A stretch of DNA of 37,541 nucleotides, from assembly GCA_027489095.1 (NCBI GenBank), contig JAIYAL010000022.1, positions 1 through 37,541 of the forward strand. The letters run 5' to 3'. How positions within the stretch are numbered: the first letter of the stretch is position 1; each line of letters starts with the position of its first letter. Positions 9,553-18,490 of the stretch are shown here, in pieces. This stretch comes from Erythrobacteraceae bacterium (GTDB lineage Bacteria > Pseudomonadota > Alphaproteobacteria > Sphingomonadales > Sphingomonadaceae). The notes under the pieces are model-generated. The model was given only the letters and a program-made list of their open reading frames with translations, had not been told where the DNA came from and did no database searches. The position numbers and the translations under genes are program-made.

Positions 9553-11805
9553 CTATCGCTGCTTTTGGTTCGCAGAGGACAGCGCCGGGGCGCTCGCAAA
9601 GCTGAGGCGGCCGCCCTGCACGAGGTCTTGATGCTTCACCCGCGTCATCAGCTGCCCGGATCGGAGCGTGGCATAGGGGGAATAGCTCTCCGCCGGCTCC
9701 GCCAGCGGCGAATTGATCTTCAGTTTTGCTCCCTTGGCAAGCGTCACGGTCGCCTTGTTCACCAGCGGCCGGCCCAGCACATATTCGCCGCTCGCAGGCA
9801 CGACCGGATAGAGCCCGAGCGTTGCGAACACGTACCACGCGCTCATCTGGCCTGCGTCCTCGTTGCCGATCAACCCGCCCGGCTTATCGGCGTAGAAATC
9901 CTGCGCGATCCGGCGCACGAGTGCCTGCCCTGTTTGGGGCGTGTCAGTCCAGGCGTAGAGCCAGGCGATATGGTGGCTCGGCTCGTTGCCGTGGGCATAT
10001 TGCCCGACCATCGCTTCCTGCCCGAGATAGGCCCACCCTTCGAGCGGCTTCAAATCGAAGAAGAAGGTGTCGAGTTTGGCCCGGAAGGCGTCTTTGCCGC
10101 CCATGGCCTCCACCAGTCCATCGGGATCGAACAAGCCCGGCGTCCAGCTGTATTGCCATGCGTTCGCCTCGGTATAGTCACCCGGATTGTTGAGCGGGGA
10201 AGTGGGCATCAGCGGATCGAACGGGGTGCGCCAGGCACCCTTGCTGTCCCGCCCGCGCGACAGCCGGGTTTCAGGATCGAGCAGGTTGCGCCAATTTCCG
10301 GCGCGGCGCGAGAACTTCCCGGCCAGCGCGTCCTTGCCCAGCATCGCTGCCATGCGCGCCGTGGCATCATCGCCGATCCCGGTTTCCAGCGTGCGCGAGA
10401 CGGTCTCACCCCCCGCAAGATCGAACGGGTAGTACCCGTATTGTTCGTAGAGCGACCAGGTCGACAACCCGCTTTCAACCGATGAGACGATCTTGCTGTC
10501 CTCACTCGAGGTCTTCACCATCAGATCGAGCGCGCGCTTGCCGTCAAACCCGCGGAACCCCTTGGCCCAGGCCTCGGCAATGACGGGCAAGGCGGGCTCA
10601 CCGATCATGGTGCCGGTTTCGCCGCCCCAGATCGCCCACATCGGCAAACGGCCCGCAGCATCGCCGTGATCGAGCATCGTCTGGACAAAATCGTCGACCC
10701 GTTCAGGCACGATCAGGGTGTAAAGCGGGTGGGCCGCGCGGAAAGTGTCCCACAGCGACAGGGTGGAATAGCGGATCCCGCGATCGGCCTTGCGAACCTC
10801 GCCATCCGGGCCGCGCCAGCGTCCGTCCGCATCGCTGATCCGGCTGGGGTGCAGCAGCGCGTGATAGAGGGCGGTGTAGAACACCCGCTTCTGGGTCTTG
10901 GGAGCCTCGATCGTGATGCGTGACAGCAGGCTTTCCCACTGCGCTTCGGTTGCTTTCGCCACAGCGTCGAAATCCCACCCCGGCGTGGTTTCGCGATTGG
11001 CCCGCGCGCCCTTCACATCGGCGGTGGAAAGCCCCGCCTTCATCTGGAGCACCGCGCCGTCCGCAAGGTCGAAGGCGAGCAGATAACGCTGTGCCGCGTC
11101 ACCTGCGCGCCGGGGAAGTTCGACACTGTCAGCGATGGGGTGATCGAAGGCGAGCGAGAAGGCGACGGTGCGCGTCGTCCAGTTGCTGCGCCGCTGCCAC
11201 CCTTCGACCCCGTTTGGCGTAACCTGCGCATGGGATTCGAGCACCGGCTGGCGATCCACCCGGAAGGTCAGGCCATGCTGCAGGTCGACCAGCACCCACA
11301 CCCGCCCGCCTCCCCCGCCGAAGCTGTAGCGGTGGAACGCGGTCATCTCGCTGGCGGTGAGTTCGACCCGCACGTCATTCTCGGCGAGGGTCACAGCATA
11401 GTATCCGGGCCGGGCGATCTCGCTCGCCTTGGCATAGGTGCTGCCGAAGGTGTCGCGCCGGCTCCGGCTCGGCATGACCAGCACGTCGCCCAGTTCGGGG
11501 ATGCCAGTGCCGCTGGCGCGGCTCTGCGAGAAGCCGAGAATGACCGGCGCCTGGTATTGGTAGCCAGAGGTATATTCCCACCCGGTCGCGCCATTATCGG
11601 GGCCGGGCTGCACCATGCCAAAGGGGGCGGCGGGGCCGGGGAAGGTGTGGCCGGTGCCGTCGGTGCCGATGAAGGGGTCGACATATTGGGTGAGCGGTTC
11701 GGCTTCTTGCGCGAAAGCTCCCGAAGTCATCCAAGCGCAGAGCAGGGTGACGACGATGGCCGCATATCGCACCAGCTTTTGCATGGCGGTGTGTGCTGTC
11801 TTCAT
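9553..11805 (-). CDS. GH92 family alpha-mannosidase, secreted
   Basis: This 750-residue protein has a signal peptide ending near SGAFAQE. GH92 hallmarks are VDPFIGTDGTGHTFPGP near the N-terminus, PFGMVQPGPDNG, E608 in HGNEPSHHIAW and GNEDAGQMSAW (E649, D650). GH92 enzymes are calcium-dependent exo-mannosidases, mostly alpha-1,2. The general acid Glu and base Asp map to these last two motifs from memory of characterised Bacteroides members; the first acidic residue of the base motif is Glu here where those have Asp. The start overlaps the stop of the isomerase-like gene by four bases (ATGA), with AAGGA about 11 bases upstream. It probably trims mannosides in the periplasm; linkage is unknown. 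Confidence 0.9.
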   Translation of the reverse strand: MKTAHTAMQKLVRYAAIVVTLLCAWMTSGAFAQEAEPLTQYVDPFIGTDGTGHTFPGPAAPFGMVQPGPDNGATGWEYTSGYQYQAPVILGFSQSRASGTGIPELGDVLVMPSRSRRDTFGSTYAKASEIARPGYYAVTLAENDVRVELTASEMTAFHRYSFGGGGGRVWVLVDLQHGLTFRVDRQPVLESHAQVTPNGVEGWQRRSNWTTRTVAFSLAFDHPIADSVELPRRAGDAAQRYLLAFDLADGAVLQMKAGLSTADVKGARANRETTPGWDFDAVAKATEAQWESLLSRITIEAPKTQKRVFYTALYHALLHPSRISDADGRWRGPDGEVRKADRGIRYSTLSLWDTFRAAHPLYTLIVPERVDDFVQTMLDHGDAAGRLPMWAIWGGETGTMIGEPALPVIAEAWAKGFRGFDGKRALDLMVKTSSEDSKIVSSVESGLSTWSLYEQYGYYPFDLAGGETVSRTLETGIGDDATARMAAMLGKDALAGKFSRRAGNWRNLLDPETRLSRGRDSKGAWRTPFDPLMPTSPLNNPGDYTEANAWQYSWTPGLFDPDGLVEAMGGKDAFRAKLDTFFFDLKPLEGWAYLGQEAMVGQYAHGNEPSHHIAWLYAWTDTPQTGQALVRRIAQDFYADKPGGLIGNEDAGQMSAWYVFATLGLYPVVPASGEYVLGRPLVNKATVTLAKGAKLKINSPLAEPAESYSPYATLRSGQLMTRVKHQDLVQGGRLSFASAPALSSANQKQR

Positions 11806-12632
11806 GGTTGCAATCCTTCCAGCAGGTCTTCGGCCAGCTCCGACAGCGTCAGTGCTTCTGCAAAACGATCCGATTGTTCGGGTTCATCCGCATAGTGGAT
11901 CGGGCGGGCGGTTGCGCCATCGCCGAGCATCGCGGGCAGCAGTTCCGGAGCCACCGGTAACACCGCAGGCGGATCGGGGGCGTCACGCCGGACGGCCAAG
12001 CAGCGGGCAAGCGCGGCAACATGGTCGCGGTAATGGGCCGAGGCCGGGTCGAGCGGGCGCTGGATCGCGCCGCTTGTCCCCATCCGCAGCTGGACGCTGT
12101 CCACCCGCGCGAACACCGGATCGAGCCACGCCAGCCGCGCGTCGAACTCCCCGCCATAGGTCATCTCGTGCCCGGTGTACCAATGCGAGAAATCGAGTGT
12201 CAGGGACAATTGCGGGAAGCGGGCGAGCAGATCCACCGTGCGGCGCATATCCTGCGTCATGGTCGCCCGGTGCGTTTCGACGTGCAGGCGGTGGCCGGTG
12301 ATCGCCGCAGCCTCAAGCACCGCCTCGGCGAGCCGCGCCATCTCGTCGTCACTTTCGAACCCGGTGCCGACATGGAGTGTGGTGAAATCCAGCCCTGCGT
12401 CATGGTGGCGGCGGGCCAGCGGCGACGCGTCTTGCGGCGTCAGCACCCGGCCCATTCCGCATGGGATCAGGCCCGCCTCGCGGATGTCCTGCCAATGCTC
12501 ACCCGTCACCACCCCGGCATATCCATGCTCTTTCAGCAAGCCGAGTTGCTCTGGCACCGCGAGGCCATGCCCTGCCGAACCGCGCGGCAGATGGGCAAGC
12601 CCGCCAAGGCAGATATCGCGCCGGATGATCAT
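11802..12632 (-). CDS. Sugar phosphate isomerase/epimerase-like TIM-barrel protein
   Basis: This 276-residue protein resembles the xylose isomerase-like/AP endonuclease 2 TIM barrel. Metal-site style motifs are HVETHR in the middle and SLTLDFSHW after it, with FARVDSVQLRMG further on. No signal peptide is present, so it is cytosolic. GGGAG lies about nine bases before the ATG. It is the first gene of a two-gene unit with the GH92 mannosidase (ATGA overlap), so it may act on mannose-derived sugar, but this fold covers isomerases, epimerases and dehydratases and the reaction cannot be assigned. It is divergent from the AraC regulator. Confidence 0.72.
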   Translation of the reverse strand: MIIRRDICLGGLAHLPRGSAGHGLAVPEQLGLLKEHGYAGVVTGEHWQDIREAGLIPCGMGRVLTPQDASPLARRHHDAGLDFTTLHVGTGFESDDEMARLAEAVLEAAAITGHRLHVETHRATMTQDMRRTVDLLARFPQLSLTLDFSHWYTGHEMTYGGEFDARLAWLDPVFARVDSVQLRMGTSGAIQRPLDPASAHYRDHVAALARCLAVRRDAPDPPAVLPVAPELLPAMLGDGATARPIHYADEPEQSDRFAEALTLSELAEDLLEGLQP

Positions 12633-12646
12633 TGCGCAAAGCTCCC

Positions 12647-12663
12647 GATTTCAGCCCGAAATC
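12647..12663. promoter_or_regulatory. Inverted repeat in the isomerase/araC divergent region
   Basis: GATTTC at 12647-12652 and GAAATC at 12658-12663 form a perfect 6-bp inverted repeat with a 5-bp spacer. It lies 15-31 bases upstream of the isomerase-like start in the 178-bp region shared with the AraC gene, so it could be an operator or a 5'-UTR hairpin. AraC proteins more often bind direct repeats, so ownership is uncertain. Confidence 0.4.
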
Positions 12664-12810
12664 TAGCCGTGATTGCGAAGGTTGCAGGCTGTGATCGCTT
12701 GTCAGATGGCGATGATAGACTGTTCAATCCATGCCTTTGCGACCTTGCCTCGCATCGTAAGGCTTTCGGATGATCGTGACCCACTGCCAAAACTGTTGTA
12801 TCCTTGTGAT

Positions 12811-13650
12811 ATGGATGCAGGCACCCTTTGCGAACCGATCGCGCTTGATCCGGCCAGTTCGGTGCGGGTCGAACGGGTCGTGCGCCCGCGAGAATCTGCC
12901 GTGCCAACCCCGTTCCCGCATTTTCACGAGCCTGCCGAACTGATCTGGTTCAACCGCGCGGATGGCGAGGTCACGACCGAATATGGTGTCTTTCCGATTC
13001 AAGCCGGAACGCTGCTGTTCCTGCCCTCCATGACAACCCACGACTTCCGCTTGGCTGCGGGCGCGACCGATTGGGTGCTGGTTCATCTCGATCCGTCGGT
13101 CGGCGCCGGTGATTCCGCCTTCGCGCCGAGCATCCTTGCCATCCCCCGCTGGCATCGCCCGCCAGATGACGCGCGCGAGCGGCTGACGATGGCCTTCGAA
13201 TGGCTGGTCAGCCTTGCCGCCCGGCCTGAGCGTTCGGGGGATGTGCTGGCGCTCACCAGGCTCCTGCTCAAGGAGTTGCCGCTGCCCGATCCCGCCGCCG
13301 ACATGACAGCCGCGGGCCTCGCGCTCCACAGGTTGCGACCGGCGCTCGATCTGGTGGCCGAGGTGACCGACCGGCCGGTCATGATCGAGGATGCCGCGGC
13401 GCGGTGCCACCTTTCGCCCACTTACTTTTCGCGCGCCTTTTCCAAGCAATTCGGCGTCGGCTTTTCGGAATATGCGCGGCAATACCGGCTACGGGCCGCC
13501 GCGCGCAGCCTGACGACCGGCGGATCGCGCGTGTCCGAGATTGCCTATAGCAACGGGTTTCTCAACCCGTCGCATTTCTCCTCGGCCTTTCAGAAGCGGT
13601 TCGGCGTTTCGCCGTCACAATTCCGCAAGGCTTACCAGACGCGCCGCTAA
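12811..13650 (+). CDS. AraC-family transcriptional regulator
   Basis: From ATG 12811 the protein is 279 residues. It has an N-terminal cupin-like sensor domain (FPHFHEPAELIWFN) and a C-terminal double helix-turn-helix: first HTH around DAAARCHLSPTYFSRAF, second around VSEIAYSNGFLNPSHFSSAF. SPSQFRKAYQ closes the family signature. No clear Shine-Dalgarno precedes 12811 and the frame is open upstream to 12673, so the start is uncertain. It is divergent from the isomerase/GH92 pair and next to the GH13/MFS genes, so it probably activates sugar-use genes in response to a saccharide. Its TAA overlaps the TAG of the opposing amylase gene. Confidence 0.88.
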   Translation: MDAGTLCEPIALDPASSVRVERVVRPRESAVPTPFPHFHEPAELIWFNRADGEVTTEYGVFPIQAGTLLFLPSMTTHDFRLAAGATDWVLVHLDPSVGAGDSAFAPSILAIPRWHRPPDDARERLTMAFEWLVSLAARPERSGDVLALTRLLLKELPLPDPAADMTAAGLALHRLRPALDLVAEVTDRPVMIEDAAARCHLSPTYFSRAFSKQFGVGFSEYARQYRLRAAARSLTTGGSRVSEIAYSNGFLNPSHFSSAFQKRFGVSPSQFRKAYQTRR

Positions 13651-15182
13651 CCTGGCACCCGGTACACCGCCGTCTGGAACGGCTGCAAAGCGCCGCTGCC
13701 ACCATTGATCAGGTCTGGCCCAAGCCCAGCGGGATGGGACGGCGTCACGGCAAGGGGGCTGAGGTTCGTAACGATCACCAGCGTCTCTGCGCCCGCCTTG
13801 CGTTCCACCATCAGCACACCCGCCGGGCTTTCCAGCACCCGCTGCGTGCCAGCCACCAGCGCAGGATGCGCTTTGCGCAGCGCGGTCAGCTTGCGATAAT
13901 GGTTGAGCAGCGACGCGGGCTTGTCCGCCTGTTCAGCCACCGAAACCCCGTCATGGTCGCGGGCATAGCGCTGATCCCAGTATCGTTCGCCGGGACGCTT
14001 GTACCACAGCGCCTGACCGGGGGCGGCATCTTCGGCTGACCATTTGAACGCCTCGCGCACCGGGATGTGGTTTTCATCGGTTGGGTAACCGGCATCCATC
14101 GCCCCGCGCATGCCCAGTTCCTGCCCGTAATAGAGGATCGGTGTGCCTTCGAGCAGGAACATCAGGCTGGCGGCGGTGCGCAGTTTTTCGGGCGTGATCC
14201 CCGGGTCGGACGCGATGCGGCTGACATCGTGGTTCTCTGCGAACAGCAGCTGCGCCTTGCCCGCAGGCGTGATCGCGGCGGTTTTCGTGATCGCCTCGAT
14301 CAGCGCCGCCTTGTCGAACTTGCGGATTGCATCGTGGATCGGAAAGGCAAACACAGCGCTGACGTCCGAGCGGGCGAGATAGTCCTCGCCATATTTCCAG
14401 TCGGACTGTTCGGCGATGAAGGCAAGATCCGGGTTGAGAGCGCGCAGCTTGGCGAAGGCCGGGTTCCAGAAATCGCGGAACAGGTTGGTCAGCAATCCCT
14501 TGTCGTCAAGATCGTCCATCATGTGATCGAGCCGGAAGCCGTCCACCCCGTCATCGAATTTCCCGTCACCATCGGGATCGACCCAGCCTTTCAGGTAATT
14601 GTCGAAATAGGCGCGCACCTTGGGATGCTTGAGATCGACTGTCGTGACCCCGTGGGTATCGCGGCCAAAGTGGGCAATGTCGCGCAGGCCGAAGGGGCCT
14701 TCTTCGGCGATGCCCTTGGCGCGGTCGTCCCACAGCATGAAATCGGCGTAGGGCGAATTGCGATCCTTCAGCGCCGCCGTCCACCACGGGTGGCCTTCGG
14801 CGAGGTATTGGAACTCCATGTCGAGATAGATCTTCAGCCCGCGCGCATGGGCATCGGCGATCAGCCGCTGGAGATCCTCGCGCGTGCCGTAACGCGGGTC
14901 GATCCCTTCAAAATCGGTCGCAAAGTAGTTGTGATAGGTCCGGCTCGGATAAAGCGGGGTCATGAGGATCGCAGTCACGCCGAGCTCTTGCAGATAGGGC
15001 AGGCTCTGGCGCACCCCTTCCAGATCGCCGTGACCATCGCCGTTGCTGTCGCGGAAACTGCGCTGGAAGATGTGATAGACGACCTCGTTCGCCAACACGT
15101 CGCGGGTCGGCGCAGGCGCTGCCGCAGCGGGTGCGGGGAGGGCCATAAGCACGGCGGCAAAGGCGGTCAGCAGCTGTTTCAT
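13647..15182 (-). CDS. Secreted GH13 alpha-amylase family protein
   Basis: This 511-residue protein starts at ATG 15182, with AAGG upstream and a signal peptide ending near PAAAAPAP. A longer reading into the preceding MFS gene is not supported. GH13 barrel: NGDGHGDLEGV, nucleophile D219 in GVDGFRLDH, acid/base E258 in FIAEQSDW and D319 in FAENHD. Conserved region I is unusual: D121 is followed by MEFQY instead of the usual VVxNH, so the common His is Tyr126. It probably works in the periplasm on alpha-glucans or a related alpha-glucoside. It lies 10 bp behind the MFS gene, whose TGA is part of this gene's TGAAGG ribosome-binding site. Confidence 0.88.
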   Translation of the reverse strand: MKQLLTAFAAVLMALPAPAAAAPAPTRDVLANEVVYHIFQRSFRDSNGDGHGDLEGVRQSLPYLQELGVTAILMTPLYPSRTYHNYFATDFEGIDPRYGTREDLQRLIADAHARGLKIYLDMEFQYLAEGHPWWTAALKDRNSPYADFMLWDDRAKGIAEEGPFGLRDIAHFGRDTHGVTTVDLKHPKVRAYFDNYLKGWVDPDGDGKFDDGVDGFRLDHMMDDLDDKGLLTNLFRDFWNPAFAKLRALNPDLAFIAEQSDWKYGEDYLARSDVSAVFAFPIHDAIRKFDKAALIEAITKTAAITPAGKAQLLFAENHDVSRIASDPGITPEKLRTAASLMFLLEGTPILYYGQELGMRGAMDAGYPTDENHIPVREAFKWSAEDAAPGQALWYKRPGERYWDQRYARDHDGVSVAEQADKPASLLNHYRKLTALRKAHPALVAGTQRVLESPAGVLMVERKAGAETLVIVTNLSPLAVTPSHPAGLGPDLINGGSGALQPFQTAVYRVPG

Positions 15183-15192
15183 TGTCGGGCCT

Positions 15193-16593
15193 TCATGCTG
15201 GTCTGTCATCGGCAGAACGAAGCTGGAGCCACAGCAAGGCAGACAGGCCGATGAAACCGCCTGACAATGCGAACACCAGACCGGTGTCTGGGGTGGTTGC
15301 AGCAAATTGGGCAATGCCGAGGCTGGCAACCAGCTGCGGCAACACGATGGCAAGATTGAACAGCCCCATGTAAAGACCCATGCGGGCGCCATCGACATGG
15401 CTCGACATGATCGCAAACGGCAGGCTGACGATCGAGCCCCAGCCGATCCCGCACACCGCCATCAACAGGTAGAGGTGCCAGGGCTGCACGGCGAAGAACC
15501 ACACCGCAAAGCACCCCGCCGCCATGACGCACAGCGCGGACACATGCACCCGCACCGCCCCGAAAGCGCGCGCCAGCGGGCCGAGCATCAGCGGCGCGAC
15601 TGCGGCAACCGCGTTCAGCGAAAGGAAGGCGAGGCTCGTGACCTGCCCTAAGGCCTCGTCGTCCAGCGCAGGGATGCGATCCTGCAGGAAGCTTACCATG
15701 AAGACGAAAATCGGCTGCACGCCCAGCCAGCACAGGGCGCTCGCGGCAAGGATGCGGCGAAACATGCCGTCTGCGCCGGCCGGGCGTGCGAAGGCATGGC
15801 CAACCAGCGCCAGCGTTGCACCCGCGCACAGGATTTCAGCGATGTAGCCGCTGGTATCGCCGCCAGTAAGCCGCAGGCTGAAACCATAGAGATTGTAGAC
15901 GAGCAGCGCCCACAGCGGCGAAATCGCCACTGCAATCCGCCCAAGTGAGGGCGGCCGCGCGGCTGGCGAGAGCGCTTGCGGCGCCGCAAGCGTTTTGGGC
16001 TCCGCAATCAGCAGTGCCGGGACCAGCGTGAACAGCACCACTAACCCGGCCGCGACAGTGATCAGCGCGTCATTCCCAAACATCGCGGCAATGCCATAGG
16101 CACCGACCCCGAAACTGCCCGAGATGACCTGCATGGTCGAATAGCCGCGCGTGCGCTCGGCCCCTTCGGTGGTGACGTCGGCAATCAGGGTGCGCGCCGG
16201 GTTGAAGCCGACGTTCACCGCAAGATCCAGAGCCAGCGCCACCGCGACAGCAACGCCGATGACGCTCGCCAGCCCCAGCGCGCTGGAAATGTCTCCGATC
16301 CGGGGCAGCAGCAACATGGAAATCGCGGCCACGATGCCGCCGGTGATGATGAACACGCGGCGGCGGCCATTCCAGATCCACACCCGGTCAGACAGTGCAC
16401 CGATCAGCAATTGCCCCACGATCCCCGCCAGTGGCCCTGCCGCCCAGACCAGTCCGATCTCATGGATGTCGAGGCCGTAGCGGGTGGCGAGAATCCAGCT
16501 CATCGCCGAGACCTGCACCGACAGCGCAAGGCCCATTGCGGTTGCAGGCAGGCTGAGCAGCATGAAGAACGCGGGCGTGCGAGGCCGCGCCAT
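15193..16593 (-). CDS. MFS sugar transporter (sucrose/maltose-type)
   Basis: From ATG 16593 this is a 466-residue, 12-helix transporter. GGAAGG lies about 11 bases upstream; a TTG start at 16632 is possible but has weaker support. The pattern resembles GPH/SLC45-like saccharide carriers: QLLIGALSDRVWIWNGRRR in loop 2-3, then ALDLAVNVGFNPARTLIAD in helices 4-5. These import disaccharides or small oligosaccharides with cations. The gene forms a transcription unit with the secreted GH13 downstream and is divergent from the cytosolic GH13, so the three likely handle one alpha-glucoside. The cargo is inferred. Confidence 0.82.
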   Translation of the reverse strand: MARPRTPAFFMLLSLPATAMGLALSVQVSAMSWILATRYGLDIHEIGLVWAAGPLAGIVGQLLIGALSDRVWIWNGRRRVFIITGGIVAAISMLLLPRIGDISSALGLASVIGVAVAVALALDLAVNVGFNPARTLIADVTTEGAERTRGYSTMQVISGSFGVGAYGIAAMFGNDALITVAAGLVVLFTLVPALLIAEPKTLAAPQALSPAARPPSLGRIAVAISPLWALLVYNLYGFSLRLTGGDTSGYIAEILCAGATLALVGHAFARPAGADGMFRRILAASALCWLGVQPIFVFMVSFLQDRIPALDDEALGQVTSLAFLSLNAVAAVAPLMLGPLARAFGAVRVHVSALCVMAAGCFAVWFFAVQPWHLYLLMAVCGIGWGSIVSLPFAIMSSHVDGARMGLYMGLFNLAIVLPQLVASLGIAQFAATTPDTGLVFALSGGFIGLSALLWLQLRSADDRPA

Positions 16594-16790
16594 CAGACGG
16601 CTGGCCTTCCGGCTTGCGAATGCTGCCTGCAAACCGCCCTCACGCGACCCTGCTCCTCACGCCGCATCGGACTATCCGGCAATCCCCGGCCCCCGATGTC
16701 CCGGAGCAGAAGAATAGCCGCTGGGCCAGCACCCGTCCGGCCTGCTTGCTGCTCCAAAACCTGCCAAAAAATGTCGTTGTCTTGCGGTCG

Positions 16791-16802
16791 GCATGATCAT
16801 GC
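16791..16802. promoter_or_regulatory. 12-bp perfect palindrome in the MFS/GH13 divergent region
   Basis: GCATGATCATGC is a perfect palindrome in the 268-bp region between the divergent MFS and glucosidase genes, 59 bases before the chosen glucosidase start. Its place suits an operator for both directions. It contains two ATG triplets of an alternative GH13 start (16793, 16799), which may be chance. No known factor is assigned. Confidence 0.4.
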
Positions 16803-16861
16803 GAGACAGGCGCGGCAAACTTGGCTCACTGAGGCGCGGTCAACCCGTTTCAGGCACTTTC

Positions 16862-18490
16862 ATGATCGCAATCGAGCAAGGCCCGGCCTCCATCACTGCC
16901 ACCCAAGCCGCAGATTGGCGGCGCGGCGCGGTGATCTATCAGGTCTATCCGCGCAGCTTTGCCGACAGCAATGGTGACGGGATCGGCGACCTGCCGGGGA
17001 TTACCGCAAGGCTGGATTACATCGCCTCACTGGGCGTGGATGCGGTGTGGATTTCGCCGTTCTTCGTCTCGCCGATGCATGACTTTGGCTATGATGTCGC
17101 CGACTACCGCGATGTCGATCCGCAGTTCGGCACGCTGGCCGATTGCGATGCGCTGCTGGCAAAGGCGCATGCTTTGGGGCTGAAGATCCTCGTTGATCTG
17201 GTGTTCGCGCACACCTCGCACCTGCATCCGTGGTTTGTGGCGAGCCGATCGGGCGCGGGGGATCCCAAAGCGGATTGGTATGTCTGGGCCGATCCCATGC
17301 CCGACGGTTCGCCGCCCAACAATTGGCAATCGGTCTTCACTGGCCCGGCATGGACATGGGACGCGCCGCGCAAGCGTTATTACATGCACAATTTCCTGCC
17401 CCAGCAGCCGCAGCTCAATGTCCACAATCCCGAGGTGCAGGATGCCTTGCTCGATGTGATGCGGTTCTGGCTGGAGCGCGGCGTTGACGGGTTCCGGCTG
17501 GATGCAATCAACTTTGCGATGCACAACCCGGCGCTGACCGATAATCCGCCTTCGGCCGCAAACCATCGGCGCACCCGCCCGTTCGATTATCAAAGCCACG
17601 TCCACAACCAGTCGCAGCCCGAAATCATCGGCTTTCTGCAACGCCTTCGCGGGCTTGCCGACAGCTTCGGCGCGACCTTTCTTGTGGGCGAGATCGGCGG
17701 CGAATGGTCGGCGCACGAGATGAAGAGCTACACTGCGGGCGATGCCCAGCTGCACAGTGCTTACAGCTTCGCGTTCCTCTCAGCGCCCCAGCTGACATCC
17801 GATCATGTCCGCGCGACGCTGGCGGAATGGAGCGGCGCGGCGGGCGAGGGGTGGCCGTCCTGGGCCTTTTCCAACCATGACGCGCCGCGCGTCATCTCGC
17901 GCTGGGCCGGGGTTGACGGGAACCCCTTGCCCGCAGGTCTTTCGCTGGCGCTGCTGATGGCACTGCGCGGCAATCTGTTCCTGTATCAGGGCGAAGAACT
18001 CGGCCTACCGCAAGCCCAACTGCCCTTCGAGGCGCTCCGCGATCCCGAAGCGATTGCCAATTGGCCGGAAACCATGGGGCGCGATGGCGCGCGCACGCCG
18101 ATGCCGTGGGATCAGGCTGCGCATGAGGCGGGGTTCACCACCGGCACGCCGTGGCTCCCTGTCGTGCCTGACCACCGGGTGCTGGCAGTTGATATGCAGG
18201 AGGCAGACGCCGGTTCCACCCTGCACCTTGCGCGCCGATTGATCGCTCTGCGCCGGTCGAGCCTTGCGCTGCGGCTTGGTGCGCTCGCGCTTCTTGACAC
18301 CGAACCGGATCTGCTCGGTTTCGATCGCAGCATCGGAGAGGATCGGCTGCGCTGCCTGTTCAACCTTTCACCTCGCCCGATGGCAGCGCCGCATCTCGAA
18401 GGATGGACACCGATCCTGCAGCTTGGCGCGGATGCCGGCCCGGACATGATTGGCGCGTTCGGCGCGATACTTGCGGAGCCTTCAAGATGA
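16862..18490 (+). CDS. GH13 alpha-glucosidase, cytosolic
   Basis: From ATG 16862 the protein is 542 residues; an in-frame ATG at 16793 would add 23 unconserved residues. Neither start has a strong ribosome-binding site. It is an oligo-1,6-/alpha-glucosidase-like GH13: WRRGAVIYQVYPRSF, NGDGIGDLPGI, D214 (GVDGFRLDA), E277 (FLVGEIGG) and D340 (FSNHD). ARTPMPW, typical of bacterial alpha-glucosidases, comes late. There is no signal peptide. It would hydrolyse imported alpha-glucosides to glucose. The end overlaps the P450 start by four bases (ATGA), a rare partnership. Trehalose-related GH13 enzymes share many of these motifs. Confidence 0.9.
   Translation: MIAIEQGPASITATQAADWRRGAVIYQVYPRSFADSNGDGIGDLPGITARLDYIASLGVDAVWISPFFVSPMHDFGYDVADYRDVDPQFGTLADCDALLAKAHALGLKILVDLVFAHTSHLHPWFVASRSGAGDPKADWYVWADPMPDGSPPNNWQSVFTGPAWTWDAPRKRYYMHNFLPQQPQLNVHNPEVQDALLDVMRFWLERGVDGFRLDAINFAMHNPALTDNPPSAANHRRTRPFDYQSHVHNQSQPEIIGFLQRLRGLADSFGATFLVGEIGGEWSAHEMKSYTAGDAQLHSAYSFAFLSAPQLTSDHVRATLAEWSGAAGEGWPSWAFSNHDAPRVISRWAGVDGNPLPAGLSLALLMALRGNLFLYQGEELGLPQAQLPFEALRDPEAIANWPETMGRDGARTPMPWDQAAHEAGFTTGTPWLPVVPDHRVLAVDMQEADAGSTLHLARRLIALRRSSLALRLGALALLDTEPDLLGFDRSIGEDRLRCLFNLSPRPMAAPHLEGWTPILQLGADAGPDMIGAFGAILAEPSR

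Noticed and set aside
14067-15254. 395-codon plus-strand frame opposite the secreted GH13
   Set aside because: No motif; sense gene has all catalytic residues.
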